This document shows positions 15,240 to 24,016 of a stretch of DNA of 64,000 bases, one piece after another. Origin of the DNA: Candidatus Latescibacterota bacterium (GTDB lineage: Bacteria > Latescibacterota > UBA2968 > UBA8231); NCBI GenBank assembly GCA_022820485.1, contig JAJEFJ010000073.1, positions 1-64,000 of the forward strand, in the 5' to 3' direction. A program made the position numbers and the translations under genes. The notes under the pieces were generated by a model. It searched no databases. It worked only from the letters and a program-made list of their open reading frames with translations, and was not told where the DNA came from. How positions within the stretch are numbered: the stretch's first letter is position 1; the number at the start of each line of letters is the position of its first letter.

Positions 15240-16730
15240 ATGGCACTGTTAGCTGCGCGCGGCATTAGCAAGCGTTTTCCCGGGGTCTTGGCTCTCGACG
15301 CGGTGGATATGGCGGTGGAGGCGGGAGAAGTCCTCGCCGTCATTGGCGAAAACGGGGCTGGCAAATCCACCCTGATGAAAATTCTCGCCGGCATTGAAAC
15401 CCCGGACAGCGGCCAGATTGTGCGCGATGGGGAGCCGGTTATCATTGACTCGCCGCGCCGCGCTGCCGCGCTCGGCATCGCTCTGATCCACCAAGAACTC
15501 AATTTTTGCGCCAACCTTTCAGTCGCCGCCAATCTCTACCTCGGTCGTGAGCCGCAGCAGTGGGGGCTGATCGACCGCGCCGCCATCCGCGAGGGAGCCA
15601 TCCAAGCTCTCGCGCAACTGGAGCTTGAGGTGTCGCCGGATGTTCTGATGGGCGACTTGCCCATTGGCCATCAGCAGCTCGTCGAAATCGCCAAGGCACT
15701 CTCGACCGAGGCGCGGGTGCTGATTATGGATGAGCCGACCTCCAGTCTCACTAGCCAAGAAGCCGAGGCGCTATTCGCGGTTATCAACGAGTTGCGTGAG
15801 CGCGGCGTGGCCATCATCTATATCTCCCACCGCCTCGGCGAGGTCGAAGCGCTAGCGGATCGCGTCTTGGTTCTCTGCGATGGGCAAAACGCCGGTGAGT
15901 TGGCCCGTGCGGAGATCAGCCACGACGCTATGGTGGCGAAGATGGTTGGCCGCGACGTGGCTCAGTACTACGCACACGAATCCCATCCAGCCGGCGACAT
16001 CGCCCTGCAAGCCGAGGACTTGGTCATTCCTGTTTGGCCCGAGCACCAGCTCAACTTCGCGGTGCGACGCGGTCAGCTCGTCGGCATCGCCGGTCTCGTC
16101 GGCGCAGGACGCACCGAGTTGTTGCAGGTGCTCTTTGGCATCGTCCCCGCGCTCGGTGGCCGCGTCCTCATCGACGGCGCACCGCACGTGATCCGCTCGC
16201 CGGTCGATGCCATCCGCGCTGGCTTGGCCCTCGTGCCCGAAGACCGCAAGCAACAGGGCCTGATCCTCGAAATGGCCTTGCGCGACAACATCGGCCTGCC
16301 CGGCTTGGGGCACTACCAGCGCGTTGCCGGTTGGGCCAATTTTGCCCGCCAAGCTGCGGACGCCGACCAGATGATCGAGCGCCTCGCCATTCGCACTCCC
16401 GGACCAGCGCAAATCGTCCAATACCTATCCGGCGGCAACCAGCAAAAGGTGGTGCTGGGCAAGTGGCTGGCTCTCGAACCCCGCGTGTTGCTGCTCGACG
16501 AACCAACCCGCGGCATCGACATAGGGGCCAAACAAGCGATTTACCACCTGATGGAAGAGTTGGCCGAAAGCGGCGTGGCCGTGCTGTTTGCGTCGAGTGA
16601 GTTGGAGGAAATTCTGGGGATGGCCGATGAGGTGTTGGTCATGCACGAAGGCCGCATTACTGGCCAGCTCCAGCGGGATGCGCTCAGCGAGGAGGCGATT
16701 ATGAGCTTGGCGACGGGGAAGGCGGCTTAG
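15240..16730 (+). CDS. Sugar ABC transporter ATPase, two-domain (RbsA/MglA family)
   Basis: Double nucleotide-binding protein of 496 residues. First domain: GENGAGKST (about 36-44) and MDEPTSSLT; second domain: GLVGAGRTE in place of Walker A (normal for this class), LSGGNQQK signature (about 399) and LLLDEPTRGIDIGAK. It energises uptake through the permease that starts 4 bases downstream. No strong ribosome site precedes ATG 15240, which lies 24 bases after the PIN toxin stop, so expression may depend on read-through from upstream. Confidence 0.93.
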   Translation: MALLAARGISKRFPGVLALDAVDMAVEAGEVLAVIGENGAGKSTLMKILAGIETPDSGQIVRDGEPVIIDSPRRAAALGIALIHQELNFCANLSVAANLYLGREPQQWGLIDRAAIREGAIQALAQLELEVSPDVLMGDLPIGHQQLVEIAKALSTEARVLIMDEPTSSLTSQEAEALFAVINELRERGVAIIYISHRLGEVEALADRVLVLCDGQNAGELARAEISHDAMVAKMVGRDVAQYYAHESHPAGDIALQAEDLVIPVWPEHQLNFAVRRGQLVGIAGLVGAGRTELLQVLFGIVPALGGRVLIDGAPHVIRSPVDAIRAGLALVPEDRKQQGLILEMALRDNIGLPGLGHYQRVAGWANFARQAADADQMIERLAIRTPGPAQIVQYLSGGNQQKVVLGKWLALEPRVLLLDEPTRGIDIGAKQAIYHLMEELAESGVAVLFASSELEEILGMADEVLVMHEGRITGQLQRDALSEEAIMSLATGKAA

Positions 16731-16733
16731 AAG

Positions 16734-17702
16734 ATGAAGAAGATACTGGGTATCCTCGGCTTGTTGGTGGCGATTTTTGTGGTTACTTGGATCGTCGAAC
16801 CCAAGTTCGTCAGTGCCTACAACCTACAGAATATCATCCGCTGGACCTCGCTATTTGGCATTATTTCTATCGGCGTGGCCTTTGTTATCATCACGGGTGG
16901 TATTGACTTGTCGATTGGCTCGTTGATCGGCTTGGTGGGTTGCCTGCTGCCCATGCTGTTGGCCGCTGGGTACTCGCCGGTCATTGCGCTGTTGGCCGTG
17001 GTGGTTTTGTCGTTGGCGATTGGGTTGATGCACGGCTTGTTGATCACGCGCTTGGGATTGCAGCCGTTTGTCGTCACGCTGTGCGGTCTGTTGTTCTACC
17101 GCGGCTTTGCCCGCTGGCTCACCCACGACCAAGTCCAGGGTTTTGGCTCGTCCTACGAGGGCTTGCGCCAACTGGCGATTGGCAAGGTCTCGCTGGGCGG
17201 CGGTTTTGCGCTGCCGATTCCGTTTTTCCTCTTGGTGTTTGCCGGGGTTCTCGCCGCTCTCTTCCTCAACCGCACGATATGGGGCCGCTATCTATTGGCA
17301 CTGGGCCGCAACGAGACTGCGGCGCGGTATAGCGGGATCCAAATTGAGCGGATGAAAGTGTTGGCGTACGTGTTGTGCTCAGGCACCGCTGGCTTGGGGG
17401 GCATCCTGTTCGCGCTTGACGTCAACTCGGTGCAGCCGGCCGCGCATGGCAATTTTTACGAACTGTATGCAATTGCTGCGGCTGTGTTGGGGGGCTGTTC
17501 CCTGCGCGGCGGCGAGGGGTCGATTTTGGGAGTCGTCATTGGAGCGGCTGTCATGCGGTTGCTCTACAATGCCATCAATGTTTCGGGCATCCCCACCCAA
17601 CTTGAATTTGCCATTATCGGCGCGGTGATCTTGGCCGGGGTCATCGCCGACGAGTTGATTCGCCGTGTGGCGGGCAGGCGACGAGCGGGACGAGGGGATT
17701 AG
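16734..17702 (+). CDS. Sugar ABC transporter permease (RbsC family)
   Basis: Polytopic inner-membrane protein of 322 residues with about nine hydrophobic segments. The motif VAFVIITGGIDLSIGSLIGL and the later YGxRNETAARYSGI-like cytoplasmic loop (GRNETAARYSGIQIERMKV) are diagnostic for the ribose/xylose/AI-2 permease group. It closes the operon with the ATPase and the upstream binding lipoprotein. Confidence 0.93.
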   Translation: MKKILGILGLLVAIFVVTWIVEPKFVSAYNLQNIIRWTSLFGIISIGVAFVIITGGIDLSIGSLIGLVGCLLPMLLAAGYSPVIALLAVVVLSLAIGLMHGLLITRLGLQPFVVTLCGLLFYRGFARWLTHDQVQGFGSSYEGLRQLAIGKVSLGGGFALPIPFFLLVFAGVLAALFLNRTIWGRYLLALGRNETAARYSGIQIERMKVLAYVLCSGTAGLGGILFALDVNSVQPAAHGNFYELYAIAAAVLGGCSLRGGEGSILGVVIGAAVMRLLYNAINVSGIPTQLEFAIIGAVILAGVIADELIRRVAGRRRAGRGD

Positions 17703-17726
17703 CTCCCGGCGGGAATTTTAGTCGGG

Positions 17727-18086
17727 CTATGAGATTGGTGCCTCTGCCGGATCGCCGACCAACACCACCCCTTCGCGCAGTGCCTGTTGCACAAAGGCAT
17801 TGCCCGCCTCCAGCAGTGCAGCTAGCTCCTCTCGCGTGTATGCTACCACATCAACCCCCACGCCCACACCCGCTGGTCGGTAGCGCACCGCCCGTTGCAA
17901 AAATGCCTCAGTGCTGTGACTGACGACGATAAGCAGATCGGCATCACTGCCCGGCACGGCATCCCCTCGCGCCAGCGAGCCGAACAGCACGATTAATTCG
18001 ATCTCGGGATGGCGTTCACTCAGCGTTTGGGCAGCACTCCGCAGGCGCGCTAGGAGGTTCGGGCGGTCTAGCCAGAATACCTTCAC
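17727..18086 (-). CDS. MNT-type nucleotidyltransferase (antitoxin of HEPN pair)
   Basis: Minimal nucleotidyltransferase of about 119 residues with the GSLARGDAVPGSDADLL motif (Gly-Ser plus two Asp, residues 36-52). In HEPN/MNT modules this protein modifies or neutralises the HEPN RNase. The frame extends to 18152, but GTG 18086 is preferred because the fold begins there; either way it overlaps the end of the HEPN gene. HEPN is upstream and MNT downstream on the minus strand. Confidence 0.8.
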   Translation of the reverse strand: MKVFWLDRPNLLARLRSAAQTLSERHPEIELIVLFGSLARGDAVPGSDADLLIVVSHSTEAFLQRAVRYRPAGVGVGVDVVAYTREELAALLEAGNAFVQQALREGVVLVGDPAEAPIS

Positions 18087-18459
18087 AGAATCCGATGACT
18101 TGGCTGGCGTGGACGAGCGCACACTCTGCCTCAGTACGGGTGTAGTATTCATAAGGCGCTCCTTGCGGATGCGAATTGGGGTAGCGAGCGGGGATATAGT
18201 GTTTGTCCAATGCTTTGGCGGCGTCCACTAGCTGCTGACCGGGCTCGAGCGACTCAGGCAAGGACTCAAGTAGCGCCGTAACCGAATGCCCCCAAGCTGC
18301 GCCGCCCGCCTTTTCGACAACGGCTTTGACGGCTTTTTCCGCCCCTTGTTGGGCAGCAAAGCAGGCCCACTCGTAGTCGCCAGCATCGAGCGAGCGCCGC
18401 CCGTGGGCCAAATCTCGCTGGCCCTGTTTTAGCCAGTCTGCATGTCGGCTCGCCATCAA
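18016..18459 (-). CDS. HEPN-domain protein (toxin of HEPN/MNT pair)
   Basis: HEPN domain of 147 residues: helix-rich start ADWLKQGQRDLAHGRRSL, DYEWACFAAQQGAEKAVKAV, then HYIPARYPNSHPQG with Arg92 and His97 in the Rx4H arrangement used by HEPN RNases. The C-terminal AECALVHASQVIGFCEGIL helix is typical. It is the first gene of a two-gene unit with the MNT protein. Likely a ribonuclease toxin; activity is family knowledge, not shown here. Confidence 0.82.
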   Translation of the reverse strand: MMASRHADWLKQGQRDLAHGRRSLDAGDYEWACFAAQQGAEKAVKAVVEKAGGAAWGHSVTALLESLPESLEPGQQLVDAAKALDKHYIPARYPNSHPQGAPYEYYTRTEAECALVHASQVIGFCEGILARPPEPPSAPAECCPNAE

Positions 18460-18492
18460 TAGCCTTCCTTTCAGCCTTCAAGCGATATATAT

Positions 18493-18521
18493 AACATAAT
18501 TGGCCAATCGCGCTCGCTCAA
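18493..18521 (-). promoter_or_regulatory. Promoter of the HEPN/MNT unit with palindrome in the spacer
   Basis: Read on the minus strand, TTGAGC and TATGTT are spaced by 17 bases. The spacer contains the perfect palindrome ATTGGCCAAT (18499-18508). The site lies 34 bases before the HEPN start, so a short leader and autoregulation are plausible. Confidence 0.5.
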
Positions 18522-18700
18522 CGGCGTCGTCTCACGCCTTATGTGTGAATGAATGCCCAGATGCGACTGGCTTGTACCGTCTCGGCTAGACGCAGTCAGT
18601 TGTCCTTCGCGAAGGCTGATTCAATTCGCTAGCGCGACAAGAGTGGGCTTGCTTAGGGCGGAGCGTTTCCTTATGTATGCTCACCTAAGGAGACTGCACA

Positions 18701-19834
18701 GTGAAAGAAAAAGAAAAATATCGCGCCGGCGTCATCGGTCTCGGATGGATGGGGTTTCTCTACGACTTGGGACGGCGCGATTACGATAGCATTGGCGGGT
18801 CGTATCAGGCACCGATATACGATGTGGAAAGCACCGACCGTCCCCTGCCGGATGGGCTCGATGTCAACCGGACGTTTCACTTCTACGATCATCCTGGGCG
18901 GGAGGGGCTGGCTACTTCGTACGCTGCGGCTCTTTCCGACCGGCCCGAAGTGGAATTGGTGGCCGGGGCCGACCGGGATCCACAGCGACGGGCCATGTTC
19001 GGGGAGCGCTTCGGCATTGGGGCCTTGTACGCGGACGCGCTAGAGATGTTGGACGAAGAGCGGCTGGACATCGTGGCGATTGCGACGAACACGAAGGGGC
19101 GGTCCGCGCTGACGGTGGCGGCAGTCGCCGCTGGGGTGCGGGGCGTGTTGGTAGATAAGCCGATGGTGTTTTCGCTAGCCGAGGCCGACGCCATGGTCGG
19201 CGCTTGCGCCGAGGCTGGGGTGCCGCTGGTGGGCGGGGCGACGAGCGTTTCGCATCCGTCGTTTGCGCGGGCTAAGGCGCTGGTGGAAGAGGGGGCGATT
19301 GGGGAGGTGCGGTCGCTCGAAGCGCGGGTCCCGGTTTTCGCTCAGCATCAGGACTGGAGCTACTTTTTGACCAGTGACCCGATCTGGGTGTGCGGCACGG
19401 GCGATCAGCCGCGTCGGGAACGCGGCAGCACGGAGTTCATGGGGCAGGGGATGATTGCGTGCAGCGATGGCACGGTGGTCCATATCCGCGCTGGTGCGCC
19501 CGAGGTGCGGATTTCGGGGAGTCGGGGGGAGATGCTCTTTGAGCATAATCAGTGGCGGTTCTATCAAGACGTGGAGGCGCCGGCTGCCGGGCGGGTGGAA
19601 ATGCCGTGGCCCGCGCCGCAGTTTTTGTCGGGTATGCGGACGGTGTACTGTCTCGACGACCTGATCGACTGCATGGAGGGGCGGTTGGATGAGCCAAAAA
19701 ATTCCGGGCGGCGGGTCGCTGTTGCGCTGGAAGTGGAGCTGGGGCTGAAGCAGTCGTCGGCGCGGGGCGGTGAGCGCGTGGAATTGCCGCTGGCCGACCG
19801 CAGCTTGGCGCTGACGTACGATTGGTTCCGCTAG
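18701..19834 (+). CDS. Gfo/Idh/MocA-family oxidoreductase
   Basis: NAD(P)-dependent dehydrogenase family acting on sugars, inositols and related alcohols. The Rossmann motif AGVIGLGWMG is at the N-terminus, the second strand VAGADRDP follows, and VDKPM holds the conserved Lys153-Pro154. An insertion after the first loop (about residues 20-65) makes it longer than a minimal member; total 377. GTG 18701 follows AAGGAG with good spacing. It opens a same-strand cluster with two epimerase-like proteins, two PhyH dioxygenases and an amidase. The substrate is unknown. Confidence 0.9.
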   Translation: MKEKEKYRAGVIGLGWMGFLYDLGRRDYDSIGGSYQAPIYDVESTDRPLPDGLDVNRTFHFYDHPGREGLATSYAAALSDRPEVELVAGADRDPQRRAMFGERFGIGALYADALEMLDEERLDIVAIATNTKGRSALTVAAVAAGVRGVLVDKPMVFSLAEADAMVGACAEAGVPLVGGATSVSHPSFARAKALVEEGAIGEVRSLEARVPVFAQHQDWSYFLTSDPIWVCGTGDQPRRERGSTEFMGQGMIACSDGTVVHIRAGAPEVRISGSRGEMLFEHNQWRFYQDVEAPAAGRVEMPWPAPQFLSGMRTVYCLDDLIDCMEGRLDEPKNSGRRVAVALEVELGLKQSSARGGERVELPLADRSLALTYDWFR

Positions 19835-19881
19835 AAGTATTGCAGAAGAAGCGGTCTCAAAACCCCCGACGGCAAGGTATC

Positions 19882-19909
19882 CGCAGATGAACGCAGATGA
19901 ACACAGATG
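19882..19909 (+). repeat. Ten-base tandem repeat
   Basis: CGCAGATGAA occurs twice in tandem (19882-19901) and is followed by a partial third copy CACAGATG. It lies in the 136-base gap between the oxidoreductase and the first epimerase-like gene. Confidence 0.55.
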
Positions 19910-19970
19910 TGAAATGACGTTGAGGGGAGCGCACTTAGAATTTTGAGACGGCTGCTAAGGATGCGAGTAG

Positions 19971-20696
19971 ATGCGGGTATTGGTTACGGGCGCGGCTAGT
20001 GCATTGGGTCAAGAGGTAGCCGCTGCGCTGGGCGCGGATGACAGCGCGCAACTGCGGCTGCTAGACGACTGCGCGGCGCAGCGGCAAGATGTCGAATGGA
20101 TCGCCGCCCGGCTGACGGATCCAGATGCGGTACAGCAGGCGGTACGGGATGTAGATGCCGTCGTCCACACGGGCGAGCCGCCCGCGTCCGAAAGCGAAGA
20201 GGCCCTGCTCGACCGAGCGACGCGCGGTACGCACGTGCTGTTGCAGGCGGCGGTGGAGGCTGGCGTCAAGCGGTTTGTGTACGGCAGCACTCTCGAAGTG
20301 TTTCGCGCGTATCCCGACACGGTGTACGTCACTGAATATTACAAGCCATTGCCGCCGACCGAAATGACGGTGCTGGCGCGGTATTTGGGCGAGATGACGT
20401 GCCGCGAATTTGCGCGTGAGCATCCTATCACGGTTACGGCGTTGCGCCTCGGCGAGCTGGTGCGGGAAGAGGAGGTCGCCGGGCGGGAACGCGATTTGAT
20501 GTGGGTCGATATTCGGGATGCCGCGCAGGCGTTTTGCGCGGCGTTGGCGCGGGACGCGAGCGCGTCTCTAAATTGGGTGCCGCGCTGGGCTGTGTACCAC
20601 ATCGCCGCGCCCATCGCCCATCCCAAGTTTTTGCTCGACCGAGCCAAGTCCATGGGCTATCGGCCGCAGCGCGAGTTCCGAGGAGCCGACGCATGA
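19971..20696 (+). CDS. NAD-dependent epimerase/dehydratase-like protein lacking the catalytic Lys
   Basis: Extended short-chain dehydrogenase fold: VLVTGAASALGQEV is the nucleotide loop, VDAVVHTGEP and RFVYGSTLEVF follow, with the Ser strand intact. The catalytic YxxxK reads Y138-L-G-E-M142, so the lysine is replaced by methionine; the protein may bind NAD without the usual chemistry or be a regulatory partner. It ends in an ATGA overlap with a second, intact family member, so the two are probably co-translated and may work together. Confidence 0.82.
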   Translation: MRVLVTGAASALGQEVAAALGADDSAQLRLLDDCAAQRQDVEWIAARLTDPDAVQQAVRDVDAVVHTGEPPASESEEALLDRATRGTHVLLQAAVEAGVKRFVYGSTLEVFRAYPDTVYVTEYYKPLPPTEMTVLARYLGEMTCREFAREHPITVTALRLGELVREEEVAGRERDLMWVDIRDAAQAFCAALARDASASLNWVPRWAVYHIAAPIAHPKFLLDRAKSMGYRPQREFRGADA

Positions 20697-21412
20697 AGAA
20701 AAAGGTGTTGTTGCTAGGGGCCTCGGGGATGATCGCCCCCGATCTGCTGCCCGGTCTCGAAGATACATACGATGTGACGCTGGCCGACATCACCCCGCAC
20801 CCAGACGGCAAGCCCATATTGCATTGCGATGTGTCGTCGCGGGAGCAGGTGCGGGACGCGGCTGCGGGCATGGACGCGATTATGAATTTTACGGTTGTGC
20901 GCGATCATCCCGAGCAGAGCTTTCACGTCAACATGCGCGGGGCGCTCAATGTGATGCAGGCCGCGGTTGAGCACAGGATCAAAAAGGTGATTCACTCCGG
21001 CCCGCAATTCGTCCGCCGCACGTATGACCACGACTTTGACATTGCAGATGTGCCGCCGGTTTTGACCACGGGTTATTACTGCCTGACGAAGGGTTTGGCG
21101 AGCGAGATTTGCCGCACGTATGCGCGGGCGCATGGCATTCAGACGATCAGCTTTTTGTTCAATGGCTTGGGCCCGCGGCCGACGCAAAGCACCGGGGATT
21201 TTCCACCCTTTACGGTGGTGTGGGAGGACTTGCAGCAGGCCTGTCGGCTGGCGCTGGAAATTCCACAAGTGCCGGACTGCTTTCAGGAGTTCAACTTGCT
21301 TAGCTGGGAGGGGCACGGGAAGTACAATGTCGATAAGGCTCGACGCATTTTGGGCTTTGAGCCGACGGAGCGCTGGGAGCAGTATTTTGCGCGCAATGTA
21401 AATGACCACTAA
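20693..21412 (+). CDS. NAD-dependent epimerase/dehydratase family protein
   Basis: SDR-type protein of 239 residues. VLLLGASGMIAPDLL is the Rossmann loop, MDAIMNFTVVRDHPEQSF the core, and Y129-CLT-K133 is the intact YxxxK pair. The C-terminal KYNVDKARRILGFEP is the standard end of sugar-nucleotide-epimerase-like proteins. ATG 20693 overlaps the stop of the preceding gene and follows CGAGGAGC. The frame extends 64 codons upstream, but that part is antisense-like and unsupported. Substrate is probably a sugar or sugar acid handled by the neighbouring oxidoreductase. Confidence 0.88.
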   Translation: MKKKVLLLGASGMIAPDLLPGLEDTYDVTLADITPHPDGKPILHCDVSSREQVRDAAAGMDAIMNFTVVRDHPEQSFHVNMRGALNVMQAAVEHRIKKVIHSGPQFVRRTYDHDFDIADVPPVLTTGYYCLTKGLASEICRTYARAHGIQTISFLFNGLGPRPTQSTGDFPPFTVVWEDLQQACRLALEIPQVPDCFQEFNLLSWEGHGKYNVDKARRILGFEPTERWEQYFARNVNDH

Positions 21413-21429
21413 AAATTAGGAGCTTTTCC

Positions 21430-22224
21430 ATGAGCGAAATCGTCGCAGATACAGCTCAAATCCCCGAGTTGGAAGATCAACTCGATGCGCTCGATCGGCA
21501 CGGCTTTCTATTGGTGCGCAATGCGCTCGACGAGGAAACCGTGCTAGCTTGGCGGGAATGCTTGGTGCGGAAGTACGAGCGGCGGGAATGGGACATTAGC
21601 AACGAAGTGGGCAATGTGGCTTTTGACCATTTGTTGGAGCAGGAACCCGAGTTGGCTCAGCCCATGGTCGGCCATCCTTCGGTTGCGCCGTATTTGCAGG
21701 CCATGCTCGGGCGGCAATGCCAGTTGCGGAGCTTTCGGGCGCACATCAATCCGGGGGCTTATACCCAAGAGTGGCACAAGGACTTTGGCTATTATTGGGA
21801 CGCACTCGACGAGGCGCGGCACGCGCTGCGGCCGCTCTGCATAAACACCACGTTTTACCTGACAGACAACGCGCCTGAGACTGGGCGTTTGACCTTTATC
21901 AACAACTTTTGCCACAACGCGCTGCCGGAAGAAATTCGCCATCTAGGCGGGTACAATTCCGACAATCCCTTTTACCAGTGGTGCGAGCGGCAAGAGCATA
22001 TCCACTTGCATCCCATGACCGGCGACGCGGTGGTGTTTTTCAGCCACATCCCGCACCAAGGTGCCAAGCTAAAGGAAGATGCCGACGCGCCCATCCGTTG
22101 CAATGTGGTGCTGCACTACCAGCAGACGCCGATGTTCCCGGGGATTCCCTTTGTCAGTTCGCCGCTACCGGCCATTGCCGCGCTTGGGTACAACGGGACC
22201 TTTCCGTTTGCCGAGGGGCGCTAG
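21430..22224 (+). CDS. Phytanoyl-CoA dioxygenase (PhyH) family protein, copy 1
   Basis: Fe(II)/2-oxoglutarate oxygenase of 264 residues. The iron triad is visible: H116-K-D118 in EWHKDFGYYW and distal His209 in FSHIPHQGAK; an Arg in the following strand (DAPIRCNVV) would hold 2-oxoglutarate. The N-terminal LDRHGFLLVRNALDEETV is typical. Start ATG has AGGAGC upstream (21418-21423). It sits between an epimerase-like gene and an amidase gene, suggesting hydroxylation of an intermediate in a shared breakdown route. Confidence 0.9.
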   Translation: MSEIVADTAQIPELEDQLDALDRHGFLLVRNALDEETVLAWRECLVRKYERREWDISNEVGNVAFDHLLEQEPELAQPMVGHPSVAPYLQAMLGRQCQLRSFRAHINPGAYTQEWHKDFGYYWDALDEARHALRPLCINTTFYLTDNAPETGRLTFINNFCHNALPEEIRHLGGYNSDNPFYQWCERQEHIHLHPMTGDAVVFFSHIPHQGAKLKEDADAPIRCNVVLHYQQTPMFPGIPFVSSPLPAIAALGYNGTFPFAEGR

Positions 22225-22258
22225 GATTTCAACATCATTTTAGAAAAGGAGAACGCTT

Positions 22259-23170
22259 ATGCGTCACTTTACTCGCACCCCCCATTACAGCGGGCCGGAC
22301 GACCCAGAAATCGGCCAAGTGCGCGGCACCTTGGCGCTTGGAGAAACCGTCATCATCGAGACCACTGGTGGAGCGGACAACGACTTTGAAGCAGCCGGGG
22401 AGACCCGCGCCGGCATGATTACTTCTGGGGAGAGCCATCGCCGCTACGCCCGACCCGGCGGTCCCTTTCTCATCGAAGATATTGGGCCGGACGATTGGGT
22501 GTCCATCGAAATCATCGATATCGAGGTCGGCCCCTATGGCTTCTATCGCAACGGCGGTCCTAATTGGGGCAATTGGCGCTGCGTGGCACCGGTGCGCGAT
22601 GGGCTGATCCACTTTCCGCCGGATTTTGTCGTGCCAGTGCGGCCCATGATCGGCGTCGTCCAGCTCGAATCGTGGGCACCCAATGCCATAGATCACGGCG
22701 GCAACATGGATTTTAATGCCATCCAGCCCGGCAGCACCGTCCACATCCGCGCGCAAAAGCCCGGGGGCTTGCTTTCGCTGGGCGATGTCCACGCGCGCAT
22801 GGGCGATGGCGAGTTGACTGGGGCCGGGGTCGAGATAGACTCGGCCATTACGCTCAAGGTAGATCGCTCGCCCGGGTTCCCCAATAGTAGTCCCGTGGTT
22901 GAGACCACTAGGGTCGTGGAAGACGCCGAGGAATATCTTACCAGTGCGCGCGCAGAAGAGTGGGGCGACGCGCTCAAAGCGGCGTGGCTCGAAATGGTGG
23001 CCCTGATTTGCGACCGCTACGACACCACGTACGAATACGCCAACATGATCGTCGGCACCATTGGGGACGCGCGTCCGGGCTTTGCCACTGGCTACATGGG
23101 TGGGTACGCGACCTGTCAGATCGCGGTGACTAAGAAACTGCGGCGCACGGGCGAGCCGTACCGGGCCTAG
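22259..23170 (+). CDS. Acetamidase/formamidase family amidohydrolase
   Basis: Hydrolyses small amides to acid and ammonia. The family blocks IDHGGNMD (about 156-163), LGDVHARMGDGE and the C-terminal MGGYATCQIAVTKKL are present; length 303 is normal. AAAGGAGA precedes the ATG. Flanked by PhyH genes on both sides with gaps of 34 and 16 bases, so very likely one operon; an amide- or formamide-bearing substrate in the pathway is an inference. Confidence 0.92.
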   Translation: MRHFTRTPHYSGPDDPEIGQVRGTLALGETVIIETTGGADNDFEAAGETRAGMITSGESHRRYARPGGPFLIEDIGPDDWVSIEIIDIEVGPYGFYRNGGPNWGNWRCVAPVRDGLIHFPPDFVVPVRPMIGVVQLESWAPNAIDHGGNMDFNAIQPGSTVHIRAQKPGGLLSLGDVHARMGDGELTGAGVEIDSAITLKVDRSPGFPNSSPVVETTRVVEDAEEYLTSARAEEWGDALKAAWLEMVALICDRYDTTYEYANMIVGTIGDARPGFATGYMGGYATCQIAVTKKLRRTGEPYRA

Positions 23171-23186
23171 GGCCAGGAGGGGCCGC

Positions 23187-23999
23187 ATGGCAACGCCATT
23201 GCAGGTAGAGCAATACCGCGAACAGGGGTATTTCATCGTGGACAACGCGGTTTCCCCGGATATGATCGCGGCCTTGGAGGCTGGTGCGCGGCGCGCGGTG
23301 GAAAAGGTGCGCTCCGGCGCGGTGGTGGCTACGGCTGAGCGGATTAGCATTGGCGGCCCGGGTGTGGAGCCGCGCCACGTCTTGGGCTTGATCGCGCCCG
23401 AGTTTGGCGAGCCGGTCTTTGCCGAGTACCTCATGTCCGAGCCAGTGGAGACTTATGTACGCGCCGTAGTGGGCGGCCCATTGCGTTTGGGCTGGGTGGC
23501 GCTAATTGTCCTGTGTGGCCTGACTGAATACGACACGGGCTGGCATCGCGACTTTGGCCAAGAGGAGCGCGATGGCAGTCGGGAGGTGGAACTGGAGATT
23601 CTGAGCCGCTACCGCAAGAATTTGGTCAAGTGGCACTTGGCCTTGGTGGACGACGCCTGCTTGTGGCTGGTGCCGGGCAGCCAGCGCCGCTACCGCACCG
23701 AGCAGGAGCGCGAAGTGCTGATCAACGACCGCAAGGACGACGTGCCCAATGCACAACAAATCGTGCTACAAAAGGGACAGACCATTTTCTGGAACGGCAA
23801 TACCATTCACCGGGGTCGCTTGTCCGCTGGCGCGAATGAGCGGCTGACCCTGACGGGCGCGTTAGTCAAGCACGAAGAAGATCAGCGCGAAGCTCTCGAC
23901 GAACGCTTCCGCTGGCAACTGGCCGACAATATACGGGCTGGGCTACCCGCGCGGATGCAGGGCTACTACGACCGCTGGCGTCAGGTGCAGGACGTTTAA
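23187..23999 (+). CDS. Phytanoyl-CoA dioxygenase (PhyH) family protein, copy 2
   Basis: Fe(II)/2-oxoglutarate oxygenase of 270 residues, only distantly similar to copy 1. Iron ligands H120-R-D122 in WHRDFGQEE and His208 in NTIHRGRL, with Arg in ANERLTLTG nearby. The N-terminus QYREQGYFIVDNAVSPDMI is the standard first strand. GGAGGGG at 23175-23181 is its ribosome site. Last gene of the cluster; the convergent AAA gene ends 17 bases on. Confidence 0.9.
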   Translation: MATPLQVEQYREQGYFIVDNAVSPDMIAALEAGARRAVEKVRSGAVVATAERISIGGPGVEPRHVLGLIAPEFGEPVFAEYLMSEPVETYVRAVVGGPLRLGWVALIVLCGLTEYDTGWHRDFGQEERDGSREVELEILSRYRKNLVKWHLALVDDACLWLVPGSQRRYRTEQEREVLINDRKDDVPNAQQIVLQKGQTIFWNGNTIHRGRLSAGANERLTLTGALVKHEEDQREALDERFRWQLADNIRAGLPARMQGYYDRWRQVQDV

Positions 24000-24016
24000 C
24001 TCCTATGCATTAGGTC

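Noticed and set aside
18482-18700. Small RNA or tRNA in the gap before the Gfo/Idh gene
   Set aside because: I see a promoter-like site for the HEPN unit but no cloverleaf or conserved RNA motif.
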